DNA of 64,000 bases from Carettochelys insculpta (GCF_033958435.1 NC_134138.1:269863798-269927797); one strand, 5' to 3'. Shown: positions 61,801-63,618, counted from the first letter of the stretch. The notes: generated by a model not told the origin, from the letters alone. Made by a program: numbers and translations.

Positions 61801-63083
61801 TGTTCGTATGTCGCAGATTGCTTGTACAATTACTTTAATGCAGAAGTATTCATCTATCTGTCCCATTAGTATCAAAATTTAGAGGTCATGAAACTCCAAA
61901 CTGGGCTTGAAAAAGCACTGTTGTACCTGTTGGCCATCCTAAACTTGAAGATGGCTCCTGTTTTACGCTAATAGTGAAGAGGAATGGCAAAACGGTTGGA
62001 CTTTAATACTGTAATGTGTTACAAAGAGCTCATTTGAATAATGTGAGTTATATTTATCTTATTAATCCGTTTTTCTATTAGCCTATATTAAGATCTCTCC
62101 TGTTTAGGCATTTATATGATCCTTATTATTTTATTGAAGTACTCCCACTCTGAACCAAAACTATTTGGTTCAAGTGTTGTTAAATACACACAGGCTATGT
62201 CTACACTACGGAGATCTTTCGAAAGAAGCTCTTTCGGAAGATCTCTTCTGAAAGAGCTTCTTTTGAAAGAGTGCATCTACACACAAAAAAGCAGATTGAA
62301 AGAGTGATCTGTTCTTTCAAAAGAGAGTGACCACACAGGCCCCTCTCTTTCAAAAGAATAGGCCAGGGATCGAAAATGAAGACTGTTCTTTCAAAAGAAG
62401 GGCCCTTCAGAGCATCTACACAAGTTTTCTTTTTAAAAAAGATTTCGGCAGAGGGAGTTCTTCTGAAACGGCAAAGGAACAATGATTTCGAAAGGAGCAC
62501 CACATTCTTTTGATTTATTTTCAAAAGAACACTTTTTGCGTGTAGACACTCCATGGGCTCTTTCAAAAGAGCTCCCTTCTTTTGAAAAATCTTTTGAAAG
62601 AACTTGCTAGTGTAGACACAGCCTATGTCAGCTCTGCTTTGATACCACTGTAGATCAGGAGTATGTCAAATAAAGTTAATGGAACTGAATCAGTATAAAA
62701 TTCAAATCAGAATCAGGCTCAATATTTTTAACAAAACATATTTTTCTTTAAAAATATTGTCAGTATTTTAATATTACTTGTTACAGCATCACAACAGCTG
62801 ATTAAATTAATTAAAAAACTATACAGGAAGGTTTTTATGACTTGCATAAAAATACACAGCTGGAATTTATAGGAAGTAAGAACTCTTGACCCCTACCTCC
62901 TGTGGCGCATAAGTGAGACTAAACTCATGGTCAGTGTGAGGCTGCAGTATACCCAGGTTAGGATTTAGCGAGAAAGCTGACTCTTCATCTAGGTGGTACT
63001 TTGCAAGGTCCCCAGTTTCTTCAGGCATCAATGGCTGCAGATTAGGCTTCATTATCTGCCAGTAAAAAGGAAGTTCCACATGG
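3334..63083 (-). CDS. DLEC1: DLEC1 (CFAP81), 24 internal exons, partial at both ends
   Basis: Twenty-four short exons on the minus strand, each with AG acceptor and GT donor, join in continuous phase to 1,080 open codons. The order of recognisable segments agrees with my knowledge of the vertebrate DLEC1 protein (about 1,750 residues): [82 protein letters not shown] and ISFTAR. DLEC1 is a cilium/flagellum-associated protein made of ASH/MSP-like beta-sandwich repeats, linked to motile cilia and sperm flagella. HYDIN and CFAP65 belong to the same broad class but match the segment order less well from memory. The N-terminal third lies past the right edge. The final short coding exon and stop codon were not found left of 3,334. 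No exon carries a frameshift or stop. Introns run from 100 bp to almost 9 kb and are swollen by transposons. Exon boundaries are read from the sequence; the gene name rests on recall, not on a search. Confidence 0.86.
3455..4017. other. Intron, nothing recognised
   Basis: A 563-bp intron between exons 23 and 24. No terminal repeats, open exon or tandem repeat were seen. Confidence 0.4.
4018..4171 (-). CDS. DLEC1: DLEC1 window exon 23
   Basis: 154 bp with acceptor ATCCTTCCAG and donor GTATTAAA. It starts in phase 0 and ends with one base (G). The encoded stretch includes [20 protein letters not shown] and CRSYWTALL, a typical opening of an ASH/MSP-like module. It was too short and start-less to appear as a long open frame, and was found from splice sites and phase. 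Confidence 0.87.
4172..4664. other. Intron with a decayed DNA-transposon piece
   Basis: Positions 4,245-4,440 resemble worn MITE sequence (GGGCTACACTTAAAGACTGC, TAGCGCTCTAGTGGAGAGG), but no matching ends could be set. Nothing else was recognised. Confidence 0.3.
4665..4870. mobile_element. Short Tc1/mariner-type MITE
   Basis: About 206 bp bounded by CAGTAGGGTCTTAGTATT on the left and its imperfect inverse AATGTTGAGACCCTACTG on the right, with TA dinucleotides on both sides, the target of Tc1/mariner elements. GC-rich core, no coding. Confidence 0.6.
4873..5653. other. Intron, nothing recognised
   Basis: Unique-looking AT-rich intron between exons 22 and 23. No gene, terminal repeats or tandem array were seen. 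Confidence 0.35.
5654..5815 (-). CDS. DLEC1: DLEC1 window exon 22
   Basis: 162 bp, phase 0 at both ends. The acceptor is ATTCCCCTCAG and the donor GTAAGAAG. It encodes [20 protein letters not shown] followed by a segment ending in [11 protein letters not shown], a late beta-strand pair of an ASH-like module. Confidence 0.9.
6290..6532. repeat. Degenerate local repeat of ATATCTGCATCC motifs
   Basis: Several imperfect copies, in both orientations, of GGATATCTGCAGCTCATTTTTG and GCATCCGCAGATGTGGAT lie within 240 bp. It looks like a worn, self-complementary satellite-like patch. It is non-coding; the open frames here reflect the repeat. Confidence 0.5.
6533..7057. other. Intron, nothing recognised
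   Basis: Contains a short A-rich (AAT/AAAAAT) patch near 6,722-6,750. No exon, RNA gene or element ends were identified. Confidence 0.3.
7058..7252 (-). CDS. DLEC1: DLEC1 window exon 21
   Basis: 195 bp, phase 0 at both ends. The acceptor is TTCTCCTTCAG and the donor GTAGGTTC. It encodes [20 protein letters not shown], a conserved strand pattern of ASH-like folds, then a charged linker (NRDREEQRK) and a second strand ending QQNML that continues into exon 22. Confidence 0.9.
7696..7780 (-). CDS. DLEC1: DLEC1 window exon 20
   Basis: 85 bp. The acceptor is CTACATTCAG and the donor GTGAGTAT. The first base completes a leucine codon begun in exon 19. Encodes [20 protein letters not shown] then PDQPSSG. 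Confidence 0.88.
7881..7975 (-). CDS. DLEC1: DLEC1 window exon 19
   Basis: 95 bp, phase 0 start, two bases carried over. The acceptor is TTCTCTGTCAG and the donor GTAAGTG. Encodes [20 protein letters not shown] then [11 protein letters not shown]. The intron to exon 20 is only 100 bp, the shortest in the window. Confidence 0.88.
7976..9049. other. Intron with GC-rich repeat-like tract
   Basis: 8,390-9,049 is GC-rich and probably belongs to the hAT-like foldback that follows. Its overlapping open frames on both strands show no domain. 7,976-8,389 holds nothing recognised. Confidence 0.3.
9050..9322 (-). mobile_element. Foldback end of a hAT-like DNA transposon
   Basis: 9,050-9,145 and 9,185-9,285 are inverted copies, with GAGTCATT...GCTGCTGACT on one arm and its inverse on the other. 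The right end reads, on the minus strand, CAGGGGTCAGCAACCTGCAG, a terminus common to vertebrate hAT elements. The outer left end was not found. Confidence 0.5.
9323..9979. other. Intron, nothing recognised
   Basis: Unique-looking sequence. The 72-codon plus-strand open frame at 9,330-9,548 has no visible family and no splice context. Confidence 0.3.
9980..10102 (-). CDS. DLEC1: DLEC1 window exon 18
   Basis: 123 bp, phase 0 at both ends. The acceptor is GGTTTCAG and the donor GTAAATGT. Encodes [20 protein letters not shown] and a tail with [13 protein letters not shown], one of the best DLEC1 signatures in the window. Confidence 0.92.
10958..13562 (-). pseudogene. CR1 ORF2: endonuclease plus reverse transcriptase, frameshifted
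   Basis: In order 5' to 3' on the minus strand: an APE-type endonuclease with [21 protein letters not shown] and [13 protein letters not shown] (13,562-12,850); a linker; then the reverse transcriptase with [48 protein letters not shown] and the catalytic FADDT box near 11,455, followed by NVILGCINR and [18 protein letters not shown]. These lie in at least five overlapping frames, so reading-frame breaks are present. A full protein would be about 900-1,000 residues. Confidence 0.88.
13568..13845 (-). pseudogene. CR1 ORF1 C-terminal esterase (SGNH-like) fragment
   Basis: This minus-strand frame includes [20 protein letters not shown] and later [18 protein letters not shown]. The D-V-H order fits block V of SGNH hydrolases, and CR1 ORF1 proteins are known to carry such an esterase. 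Only the last 90 residues or so remain; the N-terminal zinc finger is missing. Confidence 0.7.
13846..14249. other. Intron with MITE end
   Basis: 13,896-13,990 begins AGGCCAGGTCTACACTAAAGG, similar to the TIRs of the MITE families in this window, but its partner end was not found. The remainder is unassigned. Confidence 0.35.
14250..14405 (+). repeat. Interspersed repeat fragment (GTGCCACAGGACT family)
   Basis: Contains ATGAAAACTCATGATTTAAT and TCTAAGGTGCCACAGGACTG, matching in diverged form the inverse of 18,409-18,490 and parts of 50,970-51,121. It is an old dispersed repeat whose class I cannot name. It ends just before exon 17. Confidence 0.5.
14411..14563 (-). CDS. DLEC1: DLEC1 window exon 17
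   Basis: 153 bp, phase 0 at both ends. The acceptor is ATACCTGTAG and the donor GTAAGTTG. Encodes an acidic start ([11 protein letters not shown]) and then [20 protein letters not shown], a well conserved DLEC1 stretch. Confidence 0.9.
14853..17480 (-). mobile_element. Old CR1 remnant, heavily decayed
   Basis: The 3' tail, inverted, reads GGATTCTAAGGCCAGAAGGAATC at 14,853. Upstream, decayed CR1 reverse-transcriptase sequence can be followed (TTTATCAACATCCTTCTTGAG, ATTGATAAAAATATTAAATGG, CCTGTGGGACTC) through to about 17,480, broken by a plus-strand CR1 tail at 16,395. No open frame survives. It is clearly older than the CR1 at 10,574. Confidence 0.6.
16395..16655 (+). mobile_element. CR1-type 3' tail (turtle PsCR1-like)
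   Basis: Plus-strand sequence ending TGGACCTTTGGCTGACCCAGTATGGCTGTTCTTATG, with GGGCACCTGGCACTGGCCACTG upstream. This tail is typical of turtle CR1 elements and their partner SINEs. It is inserted in the older minus-strand CR1 remnant. No coding sequence is left. Confidence 0.7.
17517..17734 (-). CDS. DLEC1: DLEC1 window exon 16
   Basis: 218 bp, the longest exon in the window. The acceptor is TTTTTCATTCAG and the donor GTAAGATC. The first two bases complete an aspartate codon with exon 15. Encodes [32 protein letters not shown] and an acidic linker up to LVMDD. The [10 protein letters not shown] block is a strong DLEC1 signature. Confidence 0.93.
17960..19440 (+). mobile_element. RTE-type LINE reverse transcriptase, interrupted and decayed
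   Basis: Plus-strand traces of a reverse transcriptase: [16 protein letters not shown] near 18,003, [16 protein letters not shown] at 18,123, [16 protein letters not shown] near 18,285 (with a stop just before), [14 protein letters not shown] at 18,669, [14 protein letters not shown] at 18,861, and EMWFLRRML near 19,096. It ends in short AATG repeats at 19,434-19,448, fitting RTE-like tails. Stops and frameshifts are frequent. A separate repeat is inserted at 18,409-18,655, directly before the catalytic YADD-type box. Confidence 0.72.
18409..18655 (-). mobile_element. Repeat inserted into the RTE element
   Basis: This segment splits the reverse-transcriptase frame. It is bounded by TATGAG on both sides (18,407-18,412 and 18,656-18,661), a likely target duplication. 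It begins with AACAACAAGAAGTCTTGTGG and CACCTTATAGACTAACAG, the inverse of the GTGCCACAGGACT repeat family. Class unknown to me. Confidence 0.5.
19441..19620. repeat. G-rich low-complexity tract
   Basis: Purine- and G-rich sequence with repeated AAGCCTGGGGGCGG and GGGCTGNGGAGGG motifs. Non-coding. Confidence 0.4.
19745..19880 (-). mobile_element. Degraded CR1 3' tail
   Basis: The minus strand reads GCATCTGGCACCAGCCACTGTCAGAAGACACAATATGGGGC, a worn version of the tail at 16,395-16,655. Confidence 0.5.
20413..20483 (-). CDS. DLEC1: DLEC1 window exon 15
   Basis: 71 bp, one base at each end split with neighbours. The acceptor is CCTTTCCAG and the donor GTAAGGCT. Encodes [20 protein letters not shown] then TPC, the start of an ASH-like module that continues with IRMDWE in exon 16. 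Confidence 0.9.
20484..21639. other. Intron, no gene recognised
   Basis: 20,700-21,420 is GC-rich and probably repeat-derived, without clear termini. No exon was found. Confidence 0.3.
21640..22200. repeat. Degenerate C-rich minisatellite
   Basis: From about 21,800 to 22,100 there are repeated units of roughly 25-40 bp like CCCTGCCTGACTCCTGCACC. The long open frames on both strands here are by-products of the stop-poor repeat. Confidence 0.5.
22756..22871 (-). CDS. DLEC1: DLEC1 window exon 14
   Basis: 116 bp, phase 0 start, two bases carried to exon 15. The acceptor is TTTTCTCAG and the donor GTACAACT. Encodes [20 protein letters not shown] and a tail ending KIPII. Confidence 0.88.
23097..23530. 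mobile_element. Palindromic TTCGAA-rich MITE, family 2
   Basis: 434 bp with ends GGCTGTGTCAACACG and TGTGTAGACACAGCC, flanked by CAG on both sides (23,094-23,096 and 23,531-23,533). Each arm contains ATCTTCGAAAT, CCTTTTCGAAAGG and CATTAGCATTAGGA/TCCTAATGCTAATG motifs. Self-complementary across almost its full length; no coding. Confidence 0.72.
23559..23681. mobile_element. Short palindromic MITE, deletion form
   Basis: 123 bp with ends GGCTGTGGCCACATGTGG and CCAAGTGTGGCCACAGCC and inner arms AAAACTTCGAAATGG. It looks like an internally deleted relative of the neighbouring palindrome, from which it is 28 bp away. Confidence 0.6.
24013..24164 (-). CDS. DLEC1: DLEC1 window exon 13
   Basis: 152 bp. 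The acceptor is GTTCTTTCAG and the donor GTAGGTGA. The first two bases complete an alanine codon with exon 12. Encodes [20 protein letters not shown] and [22 protein letters not shown] four bases upstream is an alternative donor, but only the chosen one keeps phase with exon 14. Confidence 0.9.
24601..24999 (-). repeat. 3' LTR
   Basis: 399 bp, TGTGATG...CATCACA, identical base for base as read to 27,382-27,780. On the minus strand an AATAAA polyadenylation signal lies at 24,683-24,688. Confidence 0.88.
25000..25014 (-). promoter_or_regulatory. Polypurine tract of the LTR element
   Basis: The minus strand reads GGAAGGGGGGAGAGA immediately before the 3' LTR start, the place and composition of a plus-strand primer. 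It also fixes the element's direction. Confidence 0.8.
25015..27362 (-). other. Non-coding interior of the LTR element
   Basis: 2.3 kb without retroviral motifs. At 26,950-27,260 are at least two imperfect copies of a roughly 150-bp unit (GGGACCGACTCCAACAGA shared). The open frames of 60-190 codons on both strands lack recognisable domains. Confidence 0.6.
27363..27380 (-). promoter_or_regulatory. Primer-binding site, tRNA-Leu
   Basis: The minus strand reads TGGTGTCAGAAGTGGGAT, the exact complement of a leucine tRNA 3' end including CCA, one base after the 5' LTR. Confidence 0.82.
27382..27780 (-). repeat. 5' LTR
   Basis: 399 bp, same sequence as the other LTR; AATAAA on the minus strand at 27,464-27,469. 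It should hold the element's promoter, but no confident TATA box was seen. Confidence 0.88.
27786..28705. other. Intron, nothing recognised
   Basis: Contains a short tandem of CCAGGCATAACTG(AGG) at 27,990-28,030. No exon or element ends were seen. Confidence 0.35.
28706..28773 (-). CDS. DLEC1: DLEC1 window exon 12
   Basis: 68 bp. The acceptor is TTTTACAAG and the donor GTATGAGA. It is required to bridge the phase between exons 11 and 13. Encodes a basic segment with [20 protein letters not shown]. It is the least conserved-looking exon, matching the position of the basic KR/Q-rich stretch of DLEC1. Confidence 0.75.
29289..29477 (-). CDS. DLEC1: DLEC1 window exon 11
   Basis: 189 bp. The acceptor is TTATCTTTAG and the donor GTAAGTTG. 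Encodes [20 protein letters not shown] then [18 protein letters not shown], an ASH-type module start (DFG...R.L.L.N). Confidence 0.9.
29790..30446 (+). mobile_element. Internal-deletion derivative of Harbinger, copy 1
   Basis: 657 bp starting AGCTGCGTCTACACGTGCACG and ending CACGTGTAGACGTAGCC, with TGT on both sides. The left 200 bp or so match the left end of the 39,444 Harbinger, and the right 300 bp or so match its right end (GGGAGGGGCCCTTTAAGGGAG onward). The whole coding core is gone. Confidence 0.8.
30855..30985 (-). CDS. DLEC1: DLEC1 window exon 10
   Basis: 131 bp, phase 0 start, two bases carried over. The acceptor is TCTCCTATCAG and the donor GTAAATGA. Encodes [20 protein letters not shown] then [16 protein letters not shown]. 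Confidence 0.88.
30986..31399. other. Intron, nothing recognised
   Basis: AT-rich intron adjoining exon 10. Its 95-codon plus-strand frame shows no known motif. Confidence 0.3.
31400..32010 (-). mobile_element. Degraded hAT-like element
   Basis: The minus-strand right end reads GCAGTATTTCTCAAACTATG and the left end carries GCACTTCTCAGACTTCAGC, weakly inverted to it. The core is GC-rich and non-coding. Limits are approximate; 32,010-32,215 is further worn repeat. Confidence 0.4.
32800..34200 (+). pseudogene. Harbinger transposase relic
   Basis: Starts [12 protein letters not shown] and continues in shifting frames with [28 protein letters not shown], an intron-like gap (donor GTAAGG near 33,265), then [20 protein letters not shown] and [20 protein letters not shown]. 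Several in-frame stops. The first catalytic aspartate box reads LNRTH instead of LDGTH, so this copy has lost it. Confidence 0.8.
34540..35960 (-). pseudogene. Harbinger Myb/SANT-like partner relic
   Basis: The minus strand carries [40 protein letters not shown] and [16 protein letters not shown], matching the DNA-binding partner of the intact element. Frames are broken and one in-frame gap is present. Confidence 0.72.
36485..36595 (-). CDS. DLEC1: DLEC1 window exon 9
   Basis: 111 bp, phase 0 at both ends. The acceptor is CCTATTTGACAG and the donor GTAAGGTC. Encodes [20 protein letters not shown] then [17 protein letters not shown]. Found by expecting a missing module piece between exons 8 and 10; no long open frame marks it. 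Confidence 0.83.
36596..37084. other. Intron, nothing recognised
   Basis: AT-rich intron, with an ATA/ATTAT simple patch near 36,820-36,845. Confidence 0.35.
37085..37170 (+). mobile_element. Possible tRNA-derived SINE head
   Basis: TAGCTGAAGGG fits an RNA polymerase III A box, and GGTTTAATTCC about 40 bases later fits a B box, with tRNA-like spacing. No cloverleaf good enough for a functional tRNA was drawn, and the SINE tail is not clear. Confidence 0.4.
37289..37442 (-). CDS. DLEC1: DLEC1 window exon 8
   Basis: 154 bp. The acceptor is GTCTGTTTTCAG and the donor GTAAGTGA. One base completes a serine codon with exon 7. Encodes [20 protein letters not shown] and [20 protein letters not shown], a module boundary typical of ASH repeats. 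Confidence 0.9.
37660..37799 (-). CDS. DLEC1: DLEC1 window exon 7
   Basis: 140 bp, phase 0 start, two bases carried to exon 8. The acceptor is TGTCACCTAG and the donor GTGAGGGA. Encodes [20 protein letters not shown] and [14 protein letters not shown]. Confidence 0.9.
37918..38485 (+). repeat. Inverted duplicate A (partner at 48,995)
   Basis: About 568 bp matching, with few differences, the inverse of 48,995-49,563. It starts TTTCACCATTAGGGTTCC and ends AGTTATGTGTAAG, where a truncated CR1 begins. Its inner part (TTTGCTGTGTCTGTTAAGAC) resembles worn transposon sequence. No ORF. Whether it is a repeat family or a local duplication cannot be told here. Confidence 0.8.
38486..39390 (+). mobile_element. 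CR1 LINE, 5'-truncated
   Basis: Plus strand, starting just before the reverse-transcriptase catalytic box (FADDTKLGG) and running to the CR1 3' tail (CCTTCCAGTCC...TGATTCTATGATC). It encodes [21 protein letters not shown] and [18 protein letters not shown], then [20 protein letters not shown], ending at a stop at 39,301. One frameshift sits in the A run at about 38,770. Typical dead-on-arrival copy. Confidence 0.88.
39736..41951 (+). pseudogene. Harbinger Myb/SANT-like DNA-binding protein, probably broken
   Basis: The first exon (39,736 or 39,880 to about 40,530) starts at MVAAW or, more likely, at MAARQPPQG. It holds a three-helix Myb/SANT-type domain with [40 protein letters not shown] and [18 protein letters not shown], then [13 protein letters not shown]. 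The donor GTATGT at 40,531 pairs with an acceptor TAG at 41,401-41,403. The second exon carries a coiled coil ([20 protein letters not shown]) and a Pro/Ala-rich tail to a stop at 41,949. Two defects appear: the frame entering the EEEKEEGG segment needs one more base in the C run near 40,370, and an in-frame TGA near 41,495 precedes the coiled coil. A short extra intron starting GTAAGC at 40,346 could bypass the first defect. Confidence 0.7.
40774..40811 (+). repeat. (CAG)n run inside the Harbinger intron
   Basis: Thirteen or so CAG/CAA triplets in the Myb-gene intron between 40,531 and 41,403. Confidence 0.8.
42347..43875 (-). CDS. Harbinger DDE transposase, intact, two exons
   Basis: Exon 1 is 43,375-43,875 (ATG at 43,873-43,875) and exon 2 is 42,347-43,105. 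The intron of 269 bp has donor GTAAGAGA and acceptor CCCTGCAG and keeps phase 0, giving 419 residues with no stop. Residues 4-15 are glutamine-rich. [20 protein letters not shown] and [19 protein letters not shown] form the N-terminal part, then [20 protein letters not shown], an HTH-like segment. The catalytic region carries [10 protein letters not shown] (first Asp), [17 protein letters not shown] (second Asp), [16 protein letters not shown], and [15 protein letters not shown] with the Glu. It is a homologue of HARBI1-type nucleases, which cut and paste the element with the Myb-like partner. Everything needed for catalysis is visible, so this may be a working copy. Confidence 0.87.
43150..43366. 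repeat. C-rich tandem repeat in the transposase intron
   Basis: An 80-bp unit made of CCCTGCCCTCC-like words occurs twice, with part copies, between 43,165 and 43,345. The long proline-rich open frame on the plus strand here is an artefact of the repeat. Confidence 0.75.
43835..43867 (-). repeat. CAG repeat coding the transposase polyglutamine start
   Basis: Eleven CTG triplets on the plus strand, read as CAG codons right after MEP on the minus strand. Equivalent Q runs exist at 32,804 and 53,461. Confidence 0.85.
44677..45358 (+). mobile_element. Internal-deletion derivative of Harbinger, copy 2
   Basis: 682 bp with AGCCGTGTCTACATGTGCACG and CACGTGTAGACGTAGCC ends and TGT target duplications. 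It lies 443 bp from the full-length element in the same orientation and shares its terminal 200-300 bp with it and with the other two derivatives. Confidence 0.8.
45362..46456. other. Intron, nothing recognised
   Basis: Unique-looking intron before exon 6. No element ends or exons were found. Confidence 0.35.
46457..46615 (-). CDS. DLEC1: DLEC1 window exon 6
   Basis: 159 bp, phase 0 at both ends. The acceptor is TTGGTGTCCTAG and the donor GTAAGTCA. Encodes [20 protein letters not shown] and [20 protein letters not shown]. It lies between the two arms of the inverted duplication. Confidence 0.92.
46616..47351. other. Intron, nothing recognised
   Basis: AT-rich intron; no terminal repeats or exons were seen. 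Confidence 0.35.
47352..47802. mobile_element. Palindromic TTCGAA-rich MITE, family 3
   Basis: 451 bp, GAA on both sides. Ends GGCTATGTCTACACTAGC and GCTAGTATAGACATAGCC. Arms hold GGGGGATGCTAATGAGACAC and its inverse, with CCTTTTCGAAAGG and an AATAGGAATAAGGGG core. Self-complementary, non-coding. Confidence 0.75.
47803..48994. other. Intron, no gene recognised
   Basis: Includes AATAAA-rich sequence at 47,990-48,030 and an open but motif-less plus-strand frame at 48,315-48,725. No splice-consistent exon of the host gene was found. Confidence 0.3.
48995..49563 (-). repeat. Inverted duplicate B (partner at 37,918)
   Basis: 569 bp, the inverse of 37,918-38,485 with a handful of substitutions (for example GAGTTTCATTTTGC here against GCAAAATCGAACTC there). 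It starts CTTACACATAACTTG and ends GGAACCCTAATGGTGAAA. Sequences outside differ. Confidence 0.8.
49757..49776. repeat. (GA)n microsatellite
   Basis: About ten GA dinucleotides. Confidence 0.8.
49855..49985 (-). CDS. DLEC1: DLEC1 window exon 5
   Basis: 131 bp. The acceptor is TTTTCTTTTCTAG and the donor GTGACAAG. Encodes [20 protein letters not shown] and [13 protein letters not shown], the closing strands of a module. Confidence 0.91.
50152..50588. mobile_element. Worn MITE of the GGCTATGTCTACACT group
   Basis: 437 bp, ends GGCTATGTTTACACTCC and TAGTGTAGGCACAGCC, inner arms rich in TCTTTTGAAAGA words. Related to 62,193-62,623; partly self-complementary. No clear target duplication. Confidence 0.6.
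50665..50758 (-). CDS. DLEC1: DLEC1 window exon 4
   Basis: 94 bp, phase 0 start, one base carried over. The acceptor is CAATTGTTTTAG and the donor GTAAAGTT. Encodes [20 protein letters not shown] then [11 protein letters not shown]. Confidence 0.9.
50970..51121. repeat. Stem-loop repeat, GTGCTACATTTCTGCTGC family
   Basis: Two inverted arms of about 68 bp (CAAAGCAGCAGAAATGTAGC ... and its inverse) around a short loop at 51,037-51,052. It belongs to the same dispersed repeat family as 1,765-1,860 and 14,250-14,405. Confidence 0.65.
51396..51567 (-). CDS. DLEC1: DLEC1 window exon 3
   Basis: 172 bp. The acceptor is ATTTCTTCACAAAG and the donor GTTTGTTT (a weak donor, but phase fits). One base completes a serine codon. 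Encodes [20 protein letters not shown] and [20 protein letters not shown]. Confidence 0.9.
51568..52363. other. Intron, nothing recognised
   Basis: No exon; the open frame running on from exon 3 to 51,839 has no upstream acceptor fitting exon 2. Confidence 0.35.
52364..52640. mobile_element. MITE relic, CATCTGTCGAC family
   Basis: Left part CTGCACTAGAAGCATCTGTCGAC with TGTCGACAGA-type words inside. It resembles the element at 57,757-58,225. The right end is unclear; it abuts the palindrome at 52,670. Confidence 0.45.
52670..53105. mobile_element. Palindromic TTCGAA-rich MITE, copy 2 of family 1
   Basis: 436 bp, TAT on both sides, ends GGCTACGTCTACACGTG and CACGTGTAGACACAGCC. Same length and almost the same sequence as 2,296-2,731, including the GCTTCATTAGCATGCGGGCG arm and the central GAGCTC. 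Confidence 0.8.
53452..54470 (+). pseudogene. Harbinger transposase with internal deletion
   Basis: Starts [10 protein letters not shown] (a CAG run read as serine or in another frame), then [33 protein letters not shown] and [20 protein letters not shown]. At about 53,872 it jumps from the HTH region directly to [20 protein letters not shown], losing the intron, the first catalytic Asp and the GWPG part. The rest continues to [20 protein letters not shown] after a stop at about 54,076. Inactive. Confidence 0.8.
54550..55730 (-). pseudogene. Myb-like partner pieces of the third Harbinger
   Basis: Minus-strand [20 protein letters not shown] and [10 protein letters not shown] match the coiled-coil exon of the intact copy; a worn part of the SANT segment lies near 55,480-55,640. 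Frames are broken. Confidence 0.6.
55996..57746 (-). mobile_element. Harbinger fragment, Myb-gene half only
   Basis: Joined directly to the third copy. It carries only the Myb-side half and a right end GCTAGTGTAGACGCAGCTA like that of the 32,444 element (CTAGTGTAGATGCAGCT), so it belongs to that older subfamily. No transposase. Confidence 0.65.
56141..57157 (-). pseudogene. Harbinger Myb/SANT-like partner, long open remnant
   Basis: A 338-codon open frame with [40 protein letters not shown] and [18 protein letters not shown], then [20 protein letters not shown]. It begins inside the SANT domain: the first helix lies further up in another frame behind a stop. Its 3' half reads through what was probably an intron (donor GTACGT near 56,700). 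Useful as a comparison for the intact element, because it crosses the region where that copy is shifted. Confidence 0.7.
57757..58225. mobile_element. MITE, CATCTGTCAACAGA family
   Basis: Left GACTACATCCACACTAGAAGC, right TCTCCAGTGTAGACACAGC, with inner GTCGACA/TGTCAACAGA words and a GC-rich core. Non-coding. Related to 52,364-52,640. Confidence 0.55.
58226..58717. other. Intron, nothing recognised
   Basis: AT-rich sequence without exons or element ends. Confidence 0.35.
58718..58985. mobile_element. Small DNA-transposon relic
   Basis: Left GGTACGTCTGTACTTACC resembles a TIR. Inner inverted pairs include GAGGTTGAC/GTCAACCTCC and CAGTTCCAGCTACGCAATTG/TTGTAGCTGGAATTG. Outer right end uncertain. 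Confidence 0.45.
59042..59735 (+). mobile_element. Internal-deletion derivative of Harbinger, copy 3
   Basis: 694 bp, TAA on both sides, ends AGCTGTGTCTACACGTGCACG and CACGTGTAGACGTAGCC. Aligns to copies at 29,790 and 44,677 along its whole length, same orientation. Confidence 0.82.
59900..59958 (-). CDS. DLEC1: DLEC1 window exon 2
   Basis: 59 bp, the shortest exon, phase 0 start and two bases over. The acceptor is TTTTCATATAG and the donor GTAAGCTG. Encodes [19 protein letters not shown], which continues smoothly from exon 1 (FSLTYAPQE). Confidence 0.88.
60118..60500. mobile_element. Old DNA-transposon remnant
   Basis: Left TTTCAGAGCTACGAATAACTC and right GTTCATAACTCTGAGACTTTAC are weakly inverted. 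Probably an ancient amniote element; class not assigned. Confidence 0.35.
60607..61812. mobile_element. TIR element filled with a G-rich minisatellite
   Basis: Left GACTTACGAACGGGTTACATT and right, inverted, GACATACGAACACATTGACTT. The inner 60,770-61,790 is a degenerate array of G-rich units (GAGCCCCATGCATG, GGGGTTGAGC, GCAGGGGCTGAC words). Long open frames on both strands are repeat artefacts. Confidence 0.5.
61813..62192. other. Intron, nothing recognised
   Basis: AT-rich sequence between two elements. Confidence 0.35.
62193..62623. mobile_element. Partly palindromic MITE, TCTTTCGAAAGA group
   Basis: 431 bp, ends GGCTATGTCTACACTACG and CTAGTGTAGACACAGCC, inner arms AGATCTTTCGAAAGAAGCTC and an inverse-like right arm. 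No clear target duplication. Confidence 0.65.
62897..63083 (-). CDS. DLEC1: DLEC1 window exon 1
   Basis: 187 bp. The acceptor is ATTAATCTATTTTCAG and the donor GTAGGGGT. The first base completes a codon from an exon beyond 63,083. Encodes [20 protein letters not shown] and [15 protein letters not shown]. The GTG at 63,077-63,079 is an internal valine, not a start. Confidence 0.92.
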
Positions 63084-63324
63084 CTGAAAATAGATTAATA
63101 GAAAGAAAAAGGTATAGTACCAAATATTTAGATTTTTTTGTCTGTAAACTCATAGCATAAAATTGTACCACAATCTACAACATCCTTTTCGTTACAGATT
63201 ATCAGAAAATCTCTGCCAGTCACTAAACCGATGGAGTTGTTACTTAAATATGAAAGAGCTGTTAGCACAAGATGTGAACAAATTGGAGAGAGAGCTGAGA
63301 AGAGCAACAAAATAATAAAGGGTT

Positions 63325-63610
63325 TAGAACAGTGGTTCCCAACCTTTTCACTAGTGCGGATCCCCAATCATCTCCCTGTACCATTTGTGGACCCCCATCA
63401 AAGCCACTTCTAGCTGCAATGTACACTTCATTAAATGAAAAGGAAATAGATTTTCAGAGAGCAGTTAATAACATTATTGGAAGATATTTAATTTAAAAAT
63501 AATAATTGATTGTAACTTTGCATTTTATTTAAAACTTATTTTCTATTTTCATTTTTTTTTTCCCCACAGACCCTCGCACACTCCCAGGGGTCCACAGACC
63601 ACAGGGTGGA
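63325..63610. mobile_element. hAT-like element, small
   Basis: Left ACAGTGGTTCCCAACCTTTTC, right GGGGTCCACAGACCACAGGG, inverted in part (CAACCT...GGTGG, GGATCC/GGGTCC). AT-rich middle. Terminus type as in hAT elements; target duplication not clear. Confidence 0.5.
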
Positions 63611-63618
63611 AACAAATA

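Noticed and set aside
60740..61829. Overlapping proline- or glycine-rich frames of up to 163 codons
   Set aside because: They come from a degenerate G-rich minisatellite that lacks stops in several frames on both strands.
63128..63367. Possible upstream DLEC1 exon
   Set aside because: An open frame exists, but no donor gives the two-base overhang that exon 1 requires, and the residues do not resemble the expected module.
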